From contig CAKSWA010000025.1 in the NCBI GenBank assembly GCA_934511165.1, positions 1-31,080 on the forward strand: a stretch of 31,080 nucleotides of DNA, given 5' to 3'. The notes under the pieces were generated by a model that saw only the letters and a list, made by a program, of their open reading frames with translations, was not told where the DNA came from and did not search any database. Numbering within the stretch: position 1 is the first letter of the stretch; every line of letters starts with the position of its first letter. Below are positions 15,647-24,390 of this stretch, piece after piece. This DNA is from an uncultured Oscillospiraceae bacterium (GTDB lineage: Bacteria; Bacillota; Clostridia; Oscillospirales; Oscillospiraceae). A program made the translations under genes and the position numbers.

Positions 15647-16720
15647 TTGGGAGTTTATATATGTAACTATCTTTCAATGCCCTTGTATGCCAGAATATTT
15701 AAATTAAATCGAAAAAGCTTTTGTGTGCTTGCATCGCTGCAAATGTTTTTGCTTCTGGCCTTACGCGCAGATACAATCGACGTTGATTATTCAACATATG
15801 AGGCAGCGTTTCGTTTCATTTCCACTATTGATTTTTCGGATATGCTGTCAAGAATAAGAATTTTCAGAACAGCACGGCTGCCTTCTCCTTTCGATTTGGA
15901 AAGCGGATGGATGGCGCTGAATTGGCTGGTATCCCGCATGGGTTTTGGCTATCGCAGCGTTATGGTGCTGTGTGCGGCGATTAATATGTACGCAGTTGGT
16001 AAATTCGTTTACAAGTATTCGGCGACCCCGTGGCTCAGCTTTTGTATTTTCGAGAGCTTTGGGCCGTACCAATATATGTTTGGAGTTCTGCGGCAATCAT
16101 TGGCGTTAAGCTTAGTGCTCCTTGCTGTTGATGCATATTATGAAAAAAACAGGGGCAGAGCGTTTTTGCTTCTGGCGTTTGCCTTCTTTATACATAGAAC
16201 TGCAATATTGGCAGTGATCCTTTTTCTTCTCATCTCATGGAACAATGCGGACAAATCCATATTTAAGGTGTCGCTATTCATGTGGATCCCATTTGTAGCT
16301 ATTGCACCGTTCCTTTACAATAAATTGATAGTAACGGTTATGTCCGCTTTGGGAAAAGGCGGATATGTTGGACATGCAATGCAGCTGAATAACATGGTAC
16401 TATTGCTGCTTCTCATTGGCATCTTGACAATACTATTCTATAAGTTCAGCAATTCCTCCACATCCATGGAAAAAATGTTTGTTTGGAGTGTTATCGTATC
16501 GATTTACTGGACAACGTTAGGAATGTTTAACGATACATTATCAAGGAGCAAAGATTACTTTACGTTCTTCCTGGCATTTGAGATTCCTCTTGTATTATTT
16601 CACTACAGACCAAGCAGGTATGTGCAATGCGGTAGATTTGCTGTGTTTGTAATGCTGCTGGCGTACATGGTATATTCGTTAAATGGCTCTGAGCTCGTGC
16701 CGTATGCAGTGTGCTTCTAA
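15647..16720 (+). CDS. EpsG-family exopolysaccharide polymerase (Wzy-like)
   Basis: A 357-residue polytopic membrane protein with about nine to ten hydrophobic segments, resembling EpsG/Wzy proteins that join repeat units outside the membrane. Features typical of EpsG are the early ALRADTIDVDYSTYEAAF segment (Arg and Asp/Tyr in the first large loop) and FGVLRQSLALSLVLLA with the Arg-Gln pair, followed by AFFIHRTAI. The start is a TTG at 15647 with AAGGAG 9 nt upstream; the next Met is 10 codons inside the first hydrophobic region. Sequence identity of such polymerases is low, so the assignment rests on topology and motifs. Confidence 0.78.
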   Translation: MGVYICNYLSMPLYARIFKLNRKSFCVLASLQMFLLLALRADTIDVDYSTYEAAFRFISTIDFSDMLSRIRIFRTARLPSPFDLESGWMALNWLVSRMGFGYRSVMVLCAAINMYAVGKFVYKYSATPWLSFCIFESFGPYQYMFGVLRQSLALSLVLLAVDAYYEKNRGRAFLLLAFAFFIHRTAILAVILFLLISWNNADKSIFKVSLFMWIPFVAIAPFLYNKLIVTVMSALGKGGYVGHAMQLNNMVLLLLLIGILTILFYKFSNSSTSMEKMFVWSVIVSIYWTTLGMFNDTLSRSKDYFTFFLAFEIPLVLFHYRPSRYVQCGRFAVFVMLLAYMVYSLNGSELVPYAVCF

Positions 16721-16776
16721 GGTGAGGCAATACTCGACCATTTCCCGCAGATATTATAGTAGATGGGGAACATTAA

Positions 16777-17694
16777 ATGAAAAAAACAAACATAATAGCC
16801 AAAGGAATTAAATATTTCTCGGATAAAGACTACAGGACGATTATCAATGCGAACCTGGGATTGTATGATCGTTTGCCGGATGACAAGTATTTAAAAAAAC
16901 TATTTAAGGCTTATTTCCATAAAGAACTGGACCTGGAAAACCCTGTGACCTTCAATGAAAAGCTCCAGTGGCTGAAACTCTACAACCGCAAGCCGGAATA
17001 CACCACGATGGTGGACAAGTATAAGGTTCGGGAGTACATCGCGCAGACTTTGGGAGAAGAATACCTGATTCCGCTGCTGGGCGTATGGGATGATCCGGAC
17101 GAAATTGACTTTGATGCTCTGCCGGATCAATTTGTCCTGAAATGCAACCACAATTCCGGGTTGGGAATGTGCATCTGCAAGGATAAGTCCAAGCTGGATA
17201 TTCCCAAAGTCAAAGCGGAGCTGCGGAAGGGATTGAAGCAGGATTATTACCTGACCGGAAGAGAGTGGCCATATAAAGATGTCCCGCGAAAAATCATTTG
17301 CGAAAAATTCATGTCAGACGGAATAAAAGAGGATTTACGGGATTATAAGTTTTTCTGTTTTAATGGCGCGCCAAAGTTCATGTACATATCAAATGACAAT
17401 TCGGAAAATGCAACAACAGATTTTTTCGATATGGACTTTAATCATCTTGAAATGAGAATGAAGGATCCTAATTCCAGGGTGCTTCCACAAAAACCGCATC
17501 TGTTCGATGAGATGAGAGAAATTGCAGAGGAGTTATCACGGGGAATTCCTTTTGTTAGAGTTGACTTATATGTTGTTGGTGACAGAATTTTTTTTGGAGA
17601 ATTGACTTTTTTTCACAATTCAGGTTTTGTTACAATCCATCCGGATTATTTGGGAAAAAAATTGGGAGACTGGATTATTTTGGATAATACTTGA
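16777..17694 (+). CDS. TupA-like ATP-grasp protein
   Basis: A 305-residue cytoplasmic protein of the TupA-like ATP-grasp group, which in known members ligates amino acids or polyacids to polysaccharide or teichuronopeptide. Recognisable blocks are FNEKLQWLKLYNRKPEYTTMVDKY (near 55-80), LPDQFVLKCNHNSGLGMC (the nucleotide-binding Lys-Cys-Asn-His segment), RDYKFFCFNGAPKFMYIS and, near the end, FVRVDLYVVGDRIFFGELTF, which holds the acidic metal ligands expected of ATP-grasp (the Asp in RVDLY and the Glu in FGELT). Length is normal. GGGGAAC precedes the start by about 7 nt. It lies inside the variable core between polymerase and GT2. Likely role: decorating the glycan with an amino-acid or similar group; the substrate is inferred only. 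Confidence 0.85.
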   Translation: MKKTNIIAKGIKYFSDKDYRTIINANLGLYDRLPDDKYLKKLFKAYFHKELDLENPVTFNEKLQWLKLYNRKPEYTTMVDKYKVREYIAQTLGEEYLIPLLGVWDDPDEIDFDALPDQFVLKCNHNSGLGMCICKDKSKLDIPKVKAELRKGLKQDYYLTGREWPYKDVPRKIICEKFMSDGIKEDLRDYKFFCFNGAPKFMYISNDNSENATTDFFDMDFNHLEMRMKDPNSRVLPQKPHLFDEMREIAEELSRGIPFVRVDLYVVGDRIFFGELTFFHNSGFVTIHPDYLGKKLGDWIILDNT

Positions 17695-17723
17695 TTCTAT
17701 GTGAAGATATTTTTTTAAAGGCA

Positions 17724-17751
17724 TTGTGAGATTTGGTATATTTATTATGAA
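17724..17751 (+). promoter_or_regulatory. Possible weak internal promoter
   Basis: In the 111-nt AT-rich gap before the second GT2 gene, TTGTGA (17724-17729) and TATGAA (17746-17751) lie 16 nt apart. In such AT-rich DNA a chance match is quite likely. Confidence 0.22.
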
Positions 17752-17805
17752 TATACGGCATTGATATACAACCGCTCATCGGAATTTAAAGTGAGGAAGT
17801 ATTAG

Positions 17806-18792
17806 ATGGAGAATTCGGTTGACAGATTAATAGGTATTATTATTCCTGCTTATAATGTTGAAAAATACATTTTTAGGGCAATAGAATCCTGTATATCACA
17901 GACATTTTCCAATGTTGAAATAATTATTGTGGATGACGGATCAAGTGATGACACTCTTTCCGTGGCTAAAAGATATGCTGAAAGAGATTGCCGAGTCCAA
18001 GTTTACACCCAAGAGAACAAAGGGGTATCCTCTGCTAGAAATTTTGCATTGCAGGTATGTAAAGCAGAATATATCATGTTCTTAGATTCGGATGATTGGC
18101 TGGAGCCAACCGCAGTGGAGAAATTGTGTGAACACCTTCCAAAGAAGGAAGAAAAGAGTCTTATTGCTACAGATGCATATTATGCGTATTTTGTACAGGG
18201 CTCAATTCAAAAGATGAAAGCGCCATTTATAGCTGACTATACGGAAATTGATGCAGAAAACATATTGCCTTATATTGCAAAAGCACAATATAAGCTTCAG
18301 AGTTCATGCTATAAGCTGTTTTCTATGTCCCTTATTCGGGAAAAAGAACTGTGCTTTGATGAAAACATACGACATGGTGAAGATGGGCTGTTTGTGTTTG
18401 AGTATTTGAAACATGCAGACTCATTTGTGTACTTTCCTGATACTTTGTGGAACATATTAGAACGGCCTGGAAGCGCAACTCAGGCTCCATATAACCACTC
18501 TTGGTTGTCGGCCGTCGATGCCATTTCAAAGATGATGGAGTACAATAATAGCCATGAACTGGATACATTACTTAAATGTTATAGAGTCCAAAGAATGACT
18601 GGTGTATTGTGTCATGCAGTCTTAGAAGCTGTTCATTGTAAAGAGGATGTAGCTTTTCTGCGGCGTAGTTTGCGCAAAGAAGTGAAACAGTATCTTCTGA
18701 ACGAAAAGAGTATCAAGAATAGGGCGTTTTTCTTATTTGTAACGTTTTCTCCCATAAAGATTGTGGCAGCATATTGTAAAGGAAAGATCTGA
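17806..18792 (+). CDS. Glycosyltransferase family 2
   Basis: A 328-residue GT-A glycosyltransferase, longer at the C-terminus than the one at 12607. Motifs are IGIIIPAYNVEKYIFRAIES (nucleotide binding), IVDDGSSDDT (41-50), GVSSARNFAL and FLDSDDW (92-98) with the DxD metal site. The region RHGEDGLFVFEYL around residue 190 carries the Glu-Asp pair usually seen at the catalytic base position of this family. GAGGAAG lies about 7 nt upstream of the ATG. Codon use is strongly AT-biased, like the flippase gene that follows. Donor and acceptor are unknown. Confidence 0.9.
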   Translation: MENSVDRLIGIIIPAYNVEKYIFRAIESCISQTFSNVEIIIVDDGSSDDTLSVAKRYAERDCRVQVYTQENKGVSSARNFALQVCKAEYIMFLDSDDWLEPTAVEKLCEHLPKKEEKSLIATDAYYAYFVQGSIQKMKAPFIADYTEIDAENILPYIAKAQYKLQSSCYKLFSMSLIREKELCFDENIRHGEDGLFVFEYLKHADSFVYFPDTLWNILERPGSATQAPYNHSWLSAVDAISKMMEYNNSHELDTLLKCYRVQRMTGVLCHAVLEAVHCKEDVAFLRRSLRKEVKQYLLNEKSIKNRAFFLFVTFSPIKIVAAYCKGKI

Positions 18793-18848
18793 TATGAGAG
18801 TGTACTTATTTGCTTGTATATTCAGCAGCGTTTAGAATCAAAAAGGAT

Positions 18849-20273
18849 ATGATTAGTAGGATGAAAAGTAAATACTCTGAGCTTGTAAAGAATACAATCC
18901 TGTTTGCGCTTGGGTCGTTTGGAAATAAAGTCTTGCAGTTTCTAATCGTGCCACTTTATACATTTGTCCTTACTACTGCCGAATACGGGAAAATTGACTT
19001 ATTTACAACAACAATTACTTTATTAATGCCTTTTTCCACGTTGATGGTTCAAGAAGCAATTATCAGGTTTCTTGCTGCAAATGAAATTTCAGACGGTGAA
19101 GCTGTCCATGTAGGATTAAGTGTATTTGCTTTTTCTTGTGCATTTAGCATTTTCGCGGGTTTTTTGTATTCTCTTGTATTTGACGGAGTATTCTCCGTAA
19201 TATTCACTATCTGCTTAGTGCTGAACTCGTACATTACTATTTTTCAGAATTATCTGAAGGCGTGCAACAGGATTAAAGAATACACGGTATGCGGTTTGCT
19301 AGATACATTTTTGTTTTTAACAGGTAATGTATTTTTTTTGGTTGTTTTGAAGAAAGGGATATGGGGGTATCTTTATTCGCGGGTTATTTCGTTGGCATGT
19401 ACGACACTCTTTATTACACTAACAGGGCGTCTTTTCCAGCCTTTCGTATTTCAAAAGGTTGATCGTTGTATAATAAAAAAAATGCTGTTTTTTTGTATCC
19501 CCTTAATTCCTAACAGCTTGATGTGGTGGATTATGAATGCGGGGGATAAATACATCATTAATCTATTCCTAGGAGATGCGGCAAATGGCATATATTCTGT
19601 ATCAATCAAATTAGCAACAATTATAACAACTATATTTGGCGTGTTTATGCAGGCGTGGCAACTATCTGCAATTAAGGAATACGGGGATGAACAGCAGTCA
19701 GTATTTTATAGCAAGATATTTGCAATGGTAATGGCACTGTTGCTCCTTTCTTGCTCGCTGATCATCACATTTACAAGACCTATTTTTTCCATATTGATTA
19801 GTGAAAGCTTTTTTGAAGCAAATTTGTATAGCCCTTTGTTATGCGTCGCTACGATATTGGATTGCATGGCCACATTTTCTGGAGTGTCGTATGTTGTTAA
19901 TAAGAATACTAAGCAAGCACTTGCGACGTCAATGTTAGGTGCGGTTGTGAATGTATTTGCGAATTTCTGCTTAATTCGGTTTTTAGGGCTAGTCGGAGTT
20001 GCTGTTGGAACAGTAGTTGGTTATCTAGTAGTTGTTGTTTTTCGTATGATTAATATGAAGAAAACAATCCATATGAGTTTTGACATTGCAAGAACTGTAA
20101 GTGCGATAGGAGTGCTTGCACTTTACTCGGTGCTGTATATTCACATGAATGATCATCAAAGCGTTTTATTTGGCGTGGTATCTACATCAATACTATTCAT
20201 TATGTATAGGGTCGAGGTTATCAATATACTAAGGGATTTGAAATCGATGATTCAAGGTAGAATTATTCGTTAG
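18849..20273 (+). CDS. Wzx-type oligosaccharide flippase
   Basis: A polytopic membrane protein (about 474 residues, roughly 12-14 hydrophobic segments) of the MOP/Wzx superfamily, which moves undecaprenyl-linked repeat units across the membrane. The N-terminal NTILFALGSFGNKVLQFLIVPLYTFVLTTAEYGKID is the typical opening, with Gly, Pro and Tyr landmarks of polysaccharide exporters. The start is uncertain: 18849 (MISRM), 18861 (MKSKY) and an upstream TTG at 18810 are all in frame. AAAAAGGA fits 18861 somewhat better by distance, at about 13 nt, and is only 2 nt from 18849. It is the AT-richest gene of the window and ends the variable core. It is the only flippase in the cluster. Confidence 0.88.
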   Translation: MISRMKSKYSELVKNTILFALGSFGNKVLQFLIVPLYTFVLTTAEYGKIDLFTTTITLLMPFSTLMVQEAIIRFLAANEISDGEAVHVGLSVFAFSCAFSIFAGFLYSLVFDGVFSVIFTICLVLNSYITIFQNYLKACNRIKEYTVCGLLDTFLFLTGNVFFLVVLKKGIWGYLYSRVISLACTTLFITLTGRLFQPFVFQKVDRCIIKKMLFFCIPLIPNSLMWWIMNAGDKYIINLFLGDAANGIYSVSIKLATIITTIFGVFMQAWQLSAIKEYGDEQQSVFYSKIFAMVMALLLLSCSLIITFTRPIFSILISESFFEANLYSPLLCVATILDCMATFSGVSYVVNKNTKQALATSMLGAVVNVFANFCLIRFLGLVGVAVGTVVGYLVVVVFRMINMKKTIHMSFDIARTVSAIGVLALYSVLYIHMNDHQSVLFGVVSTSILFIMYRVEVINILRDLKSMIQGRIIR

Positions 20274-20384
20274 TGCACAGCCTTGGTGGAAACATAATCC
20301 TTGCTTTTAGAATAAAACCTTTATGCTCACCAGCGGTATTGGATAAATAAATGAACTCGGTATGGATAAGAGGATAATAAACAA

Positions 20385-21473
20385 ATGAAAGAAAAAAATG
20401 TGCTTTTGGAGAACAAGACCGTTCTGGTAACCGGAGCGGCAGGATTCATCGGCGCCAATCTCGTAATGGAGCTTTTCCGCGAAGTGCATCCCATAAGCAT
20501 TGTCGGCATCGACAATGTGAACGATTACTATGATGTCTCCATTAAAGAGTGGCGGCTGAAGGAGATCGAAGCGGCTGCCAGGGCTTATCCGGCCTCGTCG
20601 TGGAGCTTCATCCGGGGAAACATTGCGGACAAGGCACTGATCGAACGGATCTTTGATGAGTACAAGCCGTCGGTGGTCGTCAATCTGGCGGCGCAGGCGG
20701 GTGTGCGGTATTCCATTACCAATCCCGACGTGTACATAGAGAGCAATCTTATTGGATTTTATAACATCCTCGAAGCCTGCCGCCACTCTTATGACAACGG
20801 GCAGAAAGGTGTTGAGCATCTGGTTTATGCCTCCTCGTCCTCGGTTTACGGAACAAACAAGAAAATTCCTTATTCGACCGATGATAAGGTGGATAACCCC
20901 GTTTCGCTGTATGCGGCAACGAAGAAGAGCAACGAGCTGATGGCTCATGCATACAGCAAGCTCTATAATATCCCGTCCACAGGACTCCGTTTCTTCACGG
21001 TTTACGGCCCTGCTGGGCGTCCGGATATGGCGTATTTCGGCTTTACAAACAAGCTTCGCGCCGGTCAGACGATCCAGATTTTTAATTACGGCAACTGCAA
21101 GAGAGACTTTACCTATGTGGACGATATCGTCGAGGGCGTAAAGCGCGTCATGCAGCATGCGCCCGAAAGGAAAACCGGTGAGGACGGACTTCCGCTCCCT
21201 CCCTATGCCGTTTATAATATCGGCAACAACAATCCCGAAAACCTGCTGGACTTTGTACAGATTTTGTCTGAGGAACTGGTAAGAGCGGGCGTGCTTCCCG
21301 AAGATTACGACTTTGAAGCGCACAAAAAGCTTGTCCCGATGCAGCCGGGAGACGTGCCGGTCACCTATGCGGACACGACGGCGCTGGAAGAAGATTTCGG
21401 TTTCAAACCGAAAACCAGCCTGAGAGACGGACTCCGGAAATTTGCGGAATGGTATAAAAGTTTTTATATGTAA
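20385..21473 (+). CDS. UDP-glucuronate 4-epimerase-like NAD-dependent epimerase
   Basis: A 362-residue extended short-chain dehydrogenase, expected to interconvert UDP-glucuronate and UDP-galacturonate. It has the NAD-binding GAAGFIG (17-23), LAAQAGVRYSITNPDVYIESN (the GAE/CapI landmark), SSSSVYGTN, the catalytic YAATKKSNE (Tyr-x3-Lys) and GPAGRPDMAYFGFT. Length is a little above the usual 330-340, with an insertion around APERKTGEDGLPLPPY. Base composition returns to the GC-rich norm at this gene. GAGGA lies about 11 nt upstream of the start. The next gene makes UDP-glucuronate, its substrate, which strengthens the call. Confidence 0.9.
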   Translation: MKEKNVLLENKTVLVTGAAGFIGANLVMELFREVHPISIVGIDNVNDYYDVSIKEWRLKEIEAAARAYPASSWSFIRGNIADKALIERIFDEYKPSVVVNLAAQAGVRYSITNPDVYIESNLIGFYNILEACRHSYDNGQKGVEHLVYASSSSVYGTNKKIPYSTDDKVDNPVSLYAATKKSNELMAHAYSKLYNIPSTGLRFFTVYGPAGRPDMAYFGFTNKLRAGQTIQIFNYGNCKRDFTYVDDIVEGVKRVMQHAPERKTGEDGLPLPPYAVYNIGNNNPENLLDFVQILSEELVRAGVLPEDYDFEAHKKLVPMQPGDVPVTYADTTALEEDFGFKPKTSLRDGLRKFAEWYKSFYM

Positions 21474-21541
21474 TTCTTTGCATTAGAGAAAACCTCACCG
21501 ATGTCTCACCGCGGGGCGGATAAACGAAAGGAGAAATTTCA

Positions 21542-22780
21542 ATGAAAATCACCGTTGCAGGAGTAGGTTATGTCGGTTTGAGCCTGGCGGTTCTGCTGGC
21601 GCAGCACCATGAGGTCACGGCCATTACGACCACGGAAGAGAAGGCCGTAAAGCTCAATCAGTTCATCAGCCCCATTCAGGACGATGAGATCGAGCGCTTC
21701 TTCGCAGAGGCGAAGGCGGGCAAGCGCACGCTGCATCTGACGACGACCACCGACAAGGCCGCCGCGTATGCCTCGGCGGAGCTTGTCATCATCGCCACGC
21801 CGACGAACTACGATAGCCAGAAAAACTACTTTGACACCTCCGCGGTCGAGGACGCCATCGAGGAGACCATGAAGGCCAACCCGGACGTGTACATGGTCAT
21901 CAAAAGCACGATTCCCGTCGGCTACACGAAGTCCGTCCGCGAGAAGTACCATACGGACAAGATCATCTTCAGCCCGGAATTCCTGCGGGAATCCAAAGCA
22001 CTGTACGATAACCTGTACCCCAGCCGCATTATTGTCGGCTGCGACGAAGCGTCCCGCAAGACCGCGGAGCTGCTCGCCAGCCTCCTGGTAGAGGGCGCGG
22101 CGAAGGAGAATATCGATGTCCGCTACACCGGCTTCACCGAAGCTGAGGCGATCAAGCTCTTTGCCAATACATATCTTGCCCTCCGCGTGGCGTACTTCAA
22201 CGAGCTCGACACCTACTGTGAGCTGAAAGGCCTGAACACGGTCGAGGTCATTGACGGCGTGTGCCTGGACCCGAGAATCGGCTCGCACTATAATAACCCG
22301 TCGTTCGGCTACGGCGGCTACTGCCTGCCGAAGGATACCAAGCAGCTTCTGGCAAACTACGAAGATGTCCCGCAGAATCTGATCCGCGCGATCGTGGAGT
22401 CCAACCGCACCCGCAAGGACTTCATCGCGGAACGCGTTCTGCAGAAGTCCGGGTATTACACGGGAAGCAGCGATTGGGATGAGACGCGCGAGCGGAAGGT
22501 CACGGTCGGCGTGTACCGCCTGACGATGAAGAGCAACAGCGACAATTTCCGGAAGTCGAGCATTCAGGGCGTCATGAAGCGCGTGAAGGCCAAGGGTGCG
22601 ACGGTCATCATTTACGAGCCCACGCTGGAGGACGGACAGACCTTCTTCGGCTCGACGGTTGTGAACGACATCGAAAAATTCAAGAGCGAGTCGGACGTTA
22701 TTGTGGCCAATCGCATGAGCGACGCTCTCTCCGATGTGGAGGACAAGGTCTATACGAGAGACCTGTTCCGCAGAGATTAA
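21542..22780 (+). CDS. ugd: UDP-glucose 6-dehydrogenase
   Basis: A 412-residue enzyme that oxidises UDP-glucose twice with NAD+ to UDP-glucuronate. The N-terminal Rossmann motif is VAGVGYVGLSLA (5-16). The conserved active-site residues include FSPEFLRESKA (143-153), Lys205 and Asn209 in EAIKLFANTY, and the catalytic Cys261 in GYGGYCLPKDT. Length is typical of the short bacterial form. AAAGGAG lies 7 nt before the start. With the epimerase just upstream it would supply GlcA and GalA, giving the polysaccharide an acidic character. Confidence 0.95.
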   Translation: MKITVAGVGYVGLSLAVLLAQHHEVTAITTTEEKAVKLNQFISPIQDDEIERFFAEAKAGKRTLHLTTTTDKAAAYASAELVIIATPTNYDSQKNYFDTSAVEDAIEETMKANPDVYMVIKSTIPVGYTKSVREKYHTDKIIFSPEFLRESKALYDNLYPSRIIVGCDEASRKTAELLASLLVEGAAKENIDVRYTGFTEAEAIKLFANTYLALRVAYFNELDTYCELKGLNTVEVIDGVCLDPRIGSHYNNPSFGYGGYCLPKDTKQLLANYEDVPQNLIRAIVESNRTRKDFIAERVLQKSGYYTGSSDWDETRERKVTVGVYRLTMKSNSDNFRKSSIQGVMKRVKAKGATVIIYEPTLEDGQTFFGSTVVNDIEKFKSESDVIVANRMSDALSDVEDKVYTRDLFRRD

Positions 22781-22809
22781 ATAAACCGCAACATAAAGGA
22801 AATACACCA

Positions 22810-24210
22810 ATGAACGAAAACTACGTAAAAGACCAGACGGAGATCGACCTCCGGCAGCTCTTCTGGGCGATCTGCCGGCGATGGAGAATGGTGCTGTGCT
22901 GGATGCTCGCTGTGGCGGTCGCTGCCGGAGCGTTCAAGGCCGTTTCGACATTCCGCTCCCTGCGCAATACGGAGGAGACGGCTACCGCGCAGGCTACATA
23001 CGATGCGTTGGTTACGAACAACCGCCAGGAGAGGAGCGACATTCTCAAGCGTCTGCGCAATATCTCGGAGGAGATCAGCGAGCGGCAGACGTATGAGAAA
23101 AACTCTTATTATATGTCGATCGATCCGTATAACGTTGCGGTCGCAAATCAGACCTATTACGTGAAAACGGATTATCAGATCCTGCCGGACATGTCGTACC
23201 AGAATCCGGACTATACGGATGCGGTCGTGGACGCCTATGTGCGCGTGCTGACGGGCGAGAGCAATCTCCAGACCATCGCCGATAAGTGCGATATGGAGCT
23301 GCGCTATCTCAATGAGATCGTGTCGGCCTGGAGCAATGGCTCGGGCATGTTCACCGTGCAGGTCATCGCAAAGGATCTGGAGGATGCGGAAAAGATCCTC
23401 GCGCTGCTGGACGGCTGCGTTCCCGCCACGCAGGATCTGATCGAGTCGACGATCAATGGGCATGAGATCGCGAAGCTCGCCTACAACGCCTACACGACGG
23501 TCGACATGAGCCTGGCACAGGCGCAGAGCGAGAAAGAGGACGCGCTCTCGGCGCTCCGCACGGAGTACGCGGATCAGACGGCGCGCTATGAAACGCTCAA
23601 GGAAGAGTATAAGAATTTCGAAGCGCCGGTCAGCGACACGGACGGCGTGCTGCGCGGCAGCGTCAAGATGATCGTCCTGGGCGCAATTCTCGGCGCGGTG
23701 ATCGCCTGCGGCATCGTCTGCATGCAGGTGGCTGTCAGCGACCGCGTGTACTCGGCGGACGGCCTGACGCAGCGCATGCGGATACGCGTTCTCGGCGCGC
23801 TGCCCACGAACGCCGCGAAGGTCGCCGCCATGGGCAAGCTTGACCGAAAGCTGCGTGCCAAGGCGGGGCTCTCCACCGCGACGGATGCGGCGGCAGTCTA
23901 CGCCGCGGCGGCGTCCTATCTCGCGCTCGCTTACCCCGAGGCAAACACCGTGCTCGTTGCGGGCGGCGCAGAAGCGGCGCACATCCAGGCCGCCTGCGAA
24001 GCGTTCCAGTCCAATCTGCCCGAAAAGAAGATCCTGTCCGGCAGCAGCGTTTTGTCGGATGCGGATACGATCCGCAAGGTGGGGCAGAGCGATCTGACCG
24101 TGCTGGTCGAGCACGCGGGTGTGTCCTGCTACAGCGGCGTGATCCGCGAAGCCGAAACCGTTCAGAGTCTCAATGGCACGCTCGCCGGCGCGCTGGTGAT
24201 CGAGGACTGA
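22810..24210 (+). CDS. Wzz/CpsC-like chain-length protein with a degenerate BY-kinase-like tail
   Basis: A 466-residue membrane protein that should control polysaccharide chain length and export. A short cytoplasmic N-terminus is followed by TM1 (about 25-43), an extracytoplasmic domain with coiled-coil stretches (about 70-95 and 235-268), and TM2 (about 286-308). A cytoplasmic tail of about 155 residues then resembles a P-loop tyrosine kinase fold: NTVLVAGGAEAAHIQAACEAF takes the place of the Walker A strand, and LTVLVEHAGVSCYSGVIREAE that of the Walker B strand. The GxGKS/T loop is absent and there is no terminal tyrosine cluster, so ATP use is unlikely. The start at 22810 follows a modest AAAGGAA site. 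It is the last gene of the operon. The kinase resemblance is my inference from pattern, not alignment. Confidence 0.8.
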   Translation: MNENYVKDQTEIDLRQLFWAICRRWRMVLCWMLAVAVAAGAFKAVSTFRSLRNTEETATAQATYDALVTNNRQERSDILKRLRNISEEISERQTYEKNSYYMSIDPYNVAVANQTYYVKTDYQILPDMSYQNPDYTDAVVDAYVRVLTGESNLQTIADKCDMELRYLNEIVSAWSNGSGMFTVQVIAKDLEDAEKILALLDGCVPATQDLIESTINGHEIAKLAYNAYTTVDMSLAQAQSEKEDALSALRTEYADQTARYETLKEEYKNFEAPVSDTDGVLRGSVKMIVLGAILGAVIACGIVCMQVAVSDRVYSADGLTQRMRIRVLGALPTNAAKVAAMGKLDRKLRAKAGLSTATDAAAVYAAAASYLALAYPEANTVLVAGGAEAAHIQAACEAFQSNLPEKKILSGSSVLSDADTIRKVGQSDLTVLVEHAGVSCYSGVIREAETVQSLNGTLAGALVIED

Positions 24211-24291
24211 CCGCCCAGGTACCCCGGCTACCGCAGCGCATAGCGCACGGGCGGACGCCGGGCCGCCGCCCTTAAAGAAAAGAATGCGACA

Positions 24292-24329
24292 AAATCCCGC
24301 AAGTGTCGTCTGCGACGCTTGCGGGATTT
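24292..24329 (+). terminator. Terminator of the polysaccharide operon
   Basis: A 17-bp stem with one G-U pair (24292-24308 with 24313-24329) closes a 4-nt loop and runs into GTTT. The gap after the last gene also holds a smaller GC hairpin (GGGCGG 24249-24254 with CCGCCC 24266-24271). No gene lies between 24211 and 24390. Confidence 0.75.
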
Positions 24330-24356
24330 GTTTCCCGCTGGCGAGTATGCTATGAT
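24328..24356 (+). promoter_or_regulatory. Promoter of the membrane protein gene
   Basis: TTGTTT (24328-24333) and TATGAT (24351-24356) are 17 nt apart. They lie 34 nt upstream of the start codon at 24391, immediately after the operon terminator. Confidence 0.55.
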
Positions 24357-24390
24357 AGCACCGCTATGAAAAAACGGGGGAGAGAGAAAT

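Noticed and set aside
18794..18835. A 13-codon ORF (starting MRVYLF) between the GT2 and flippase genes
   Set aside because: No good ribosome site and no distinctive content. It is the size expected by chance.
20351..20377. An 8-residue ORF (MNSVWIRG) just before the epimerase gene
   Set aside because: Its end only overlaps the epimerase ribosome site. There is no ribosome site of its own and no other sign of a leader peptide.
24211..24390. Riboswitch in the gap after the chain-length gene
   Set aside because: The two hairpins are explained as terminators, and no conserved riboswitch core was recognised.
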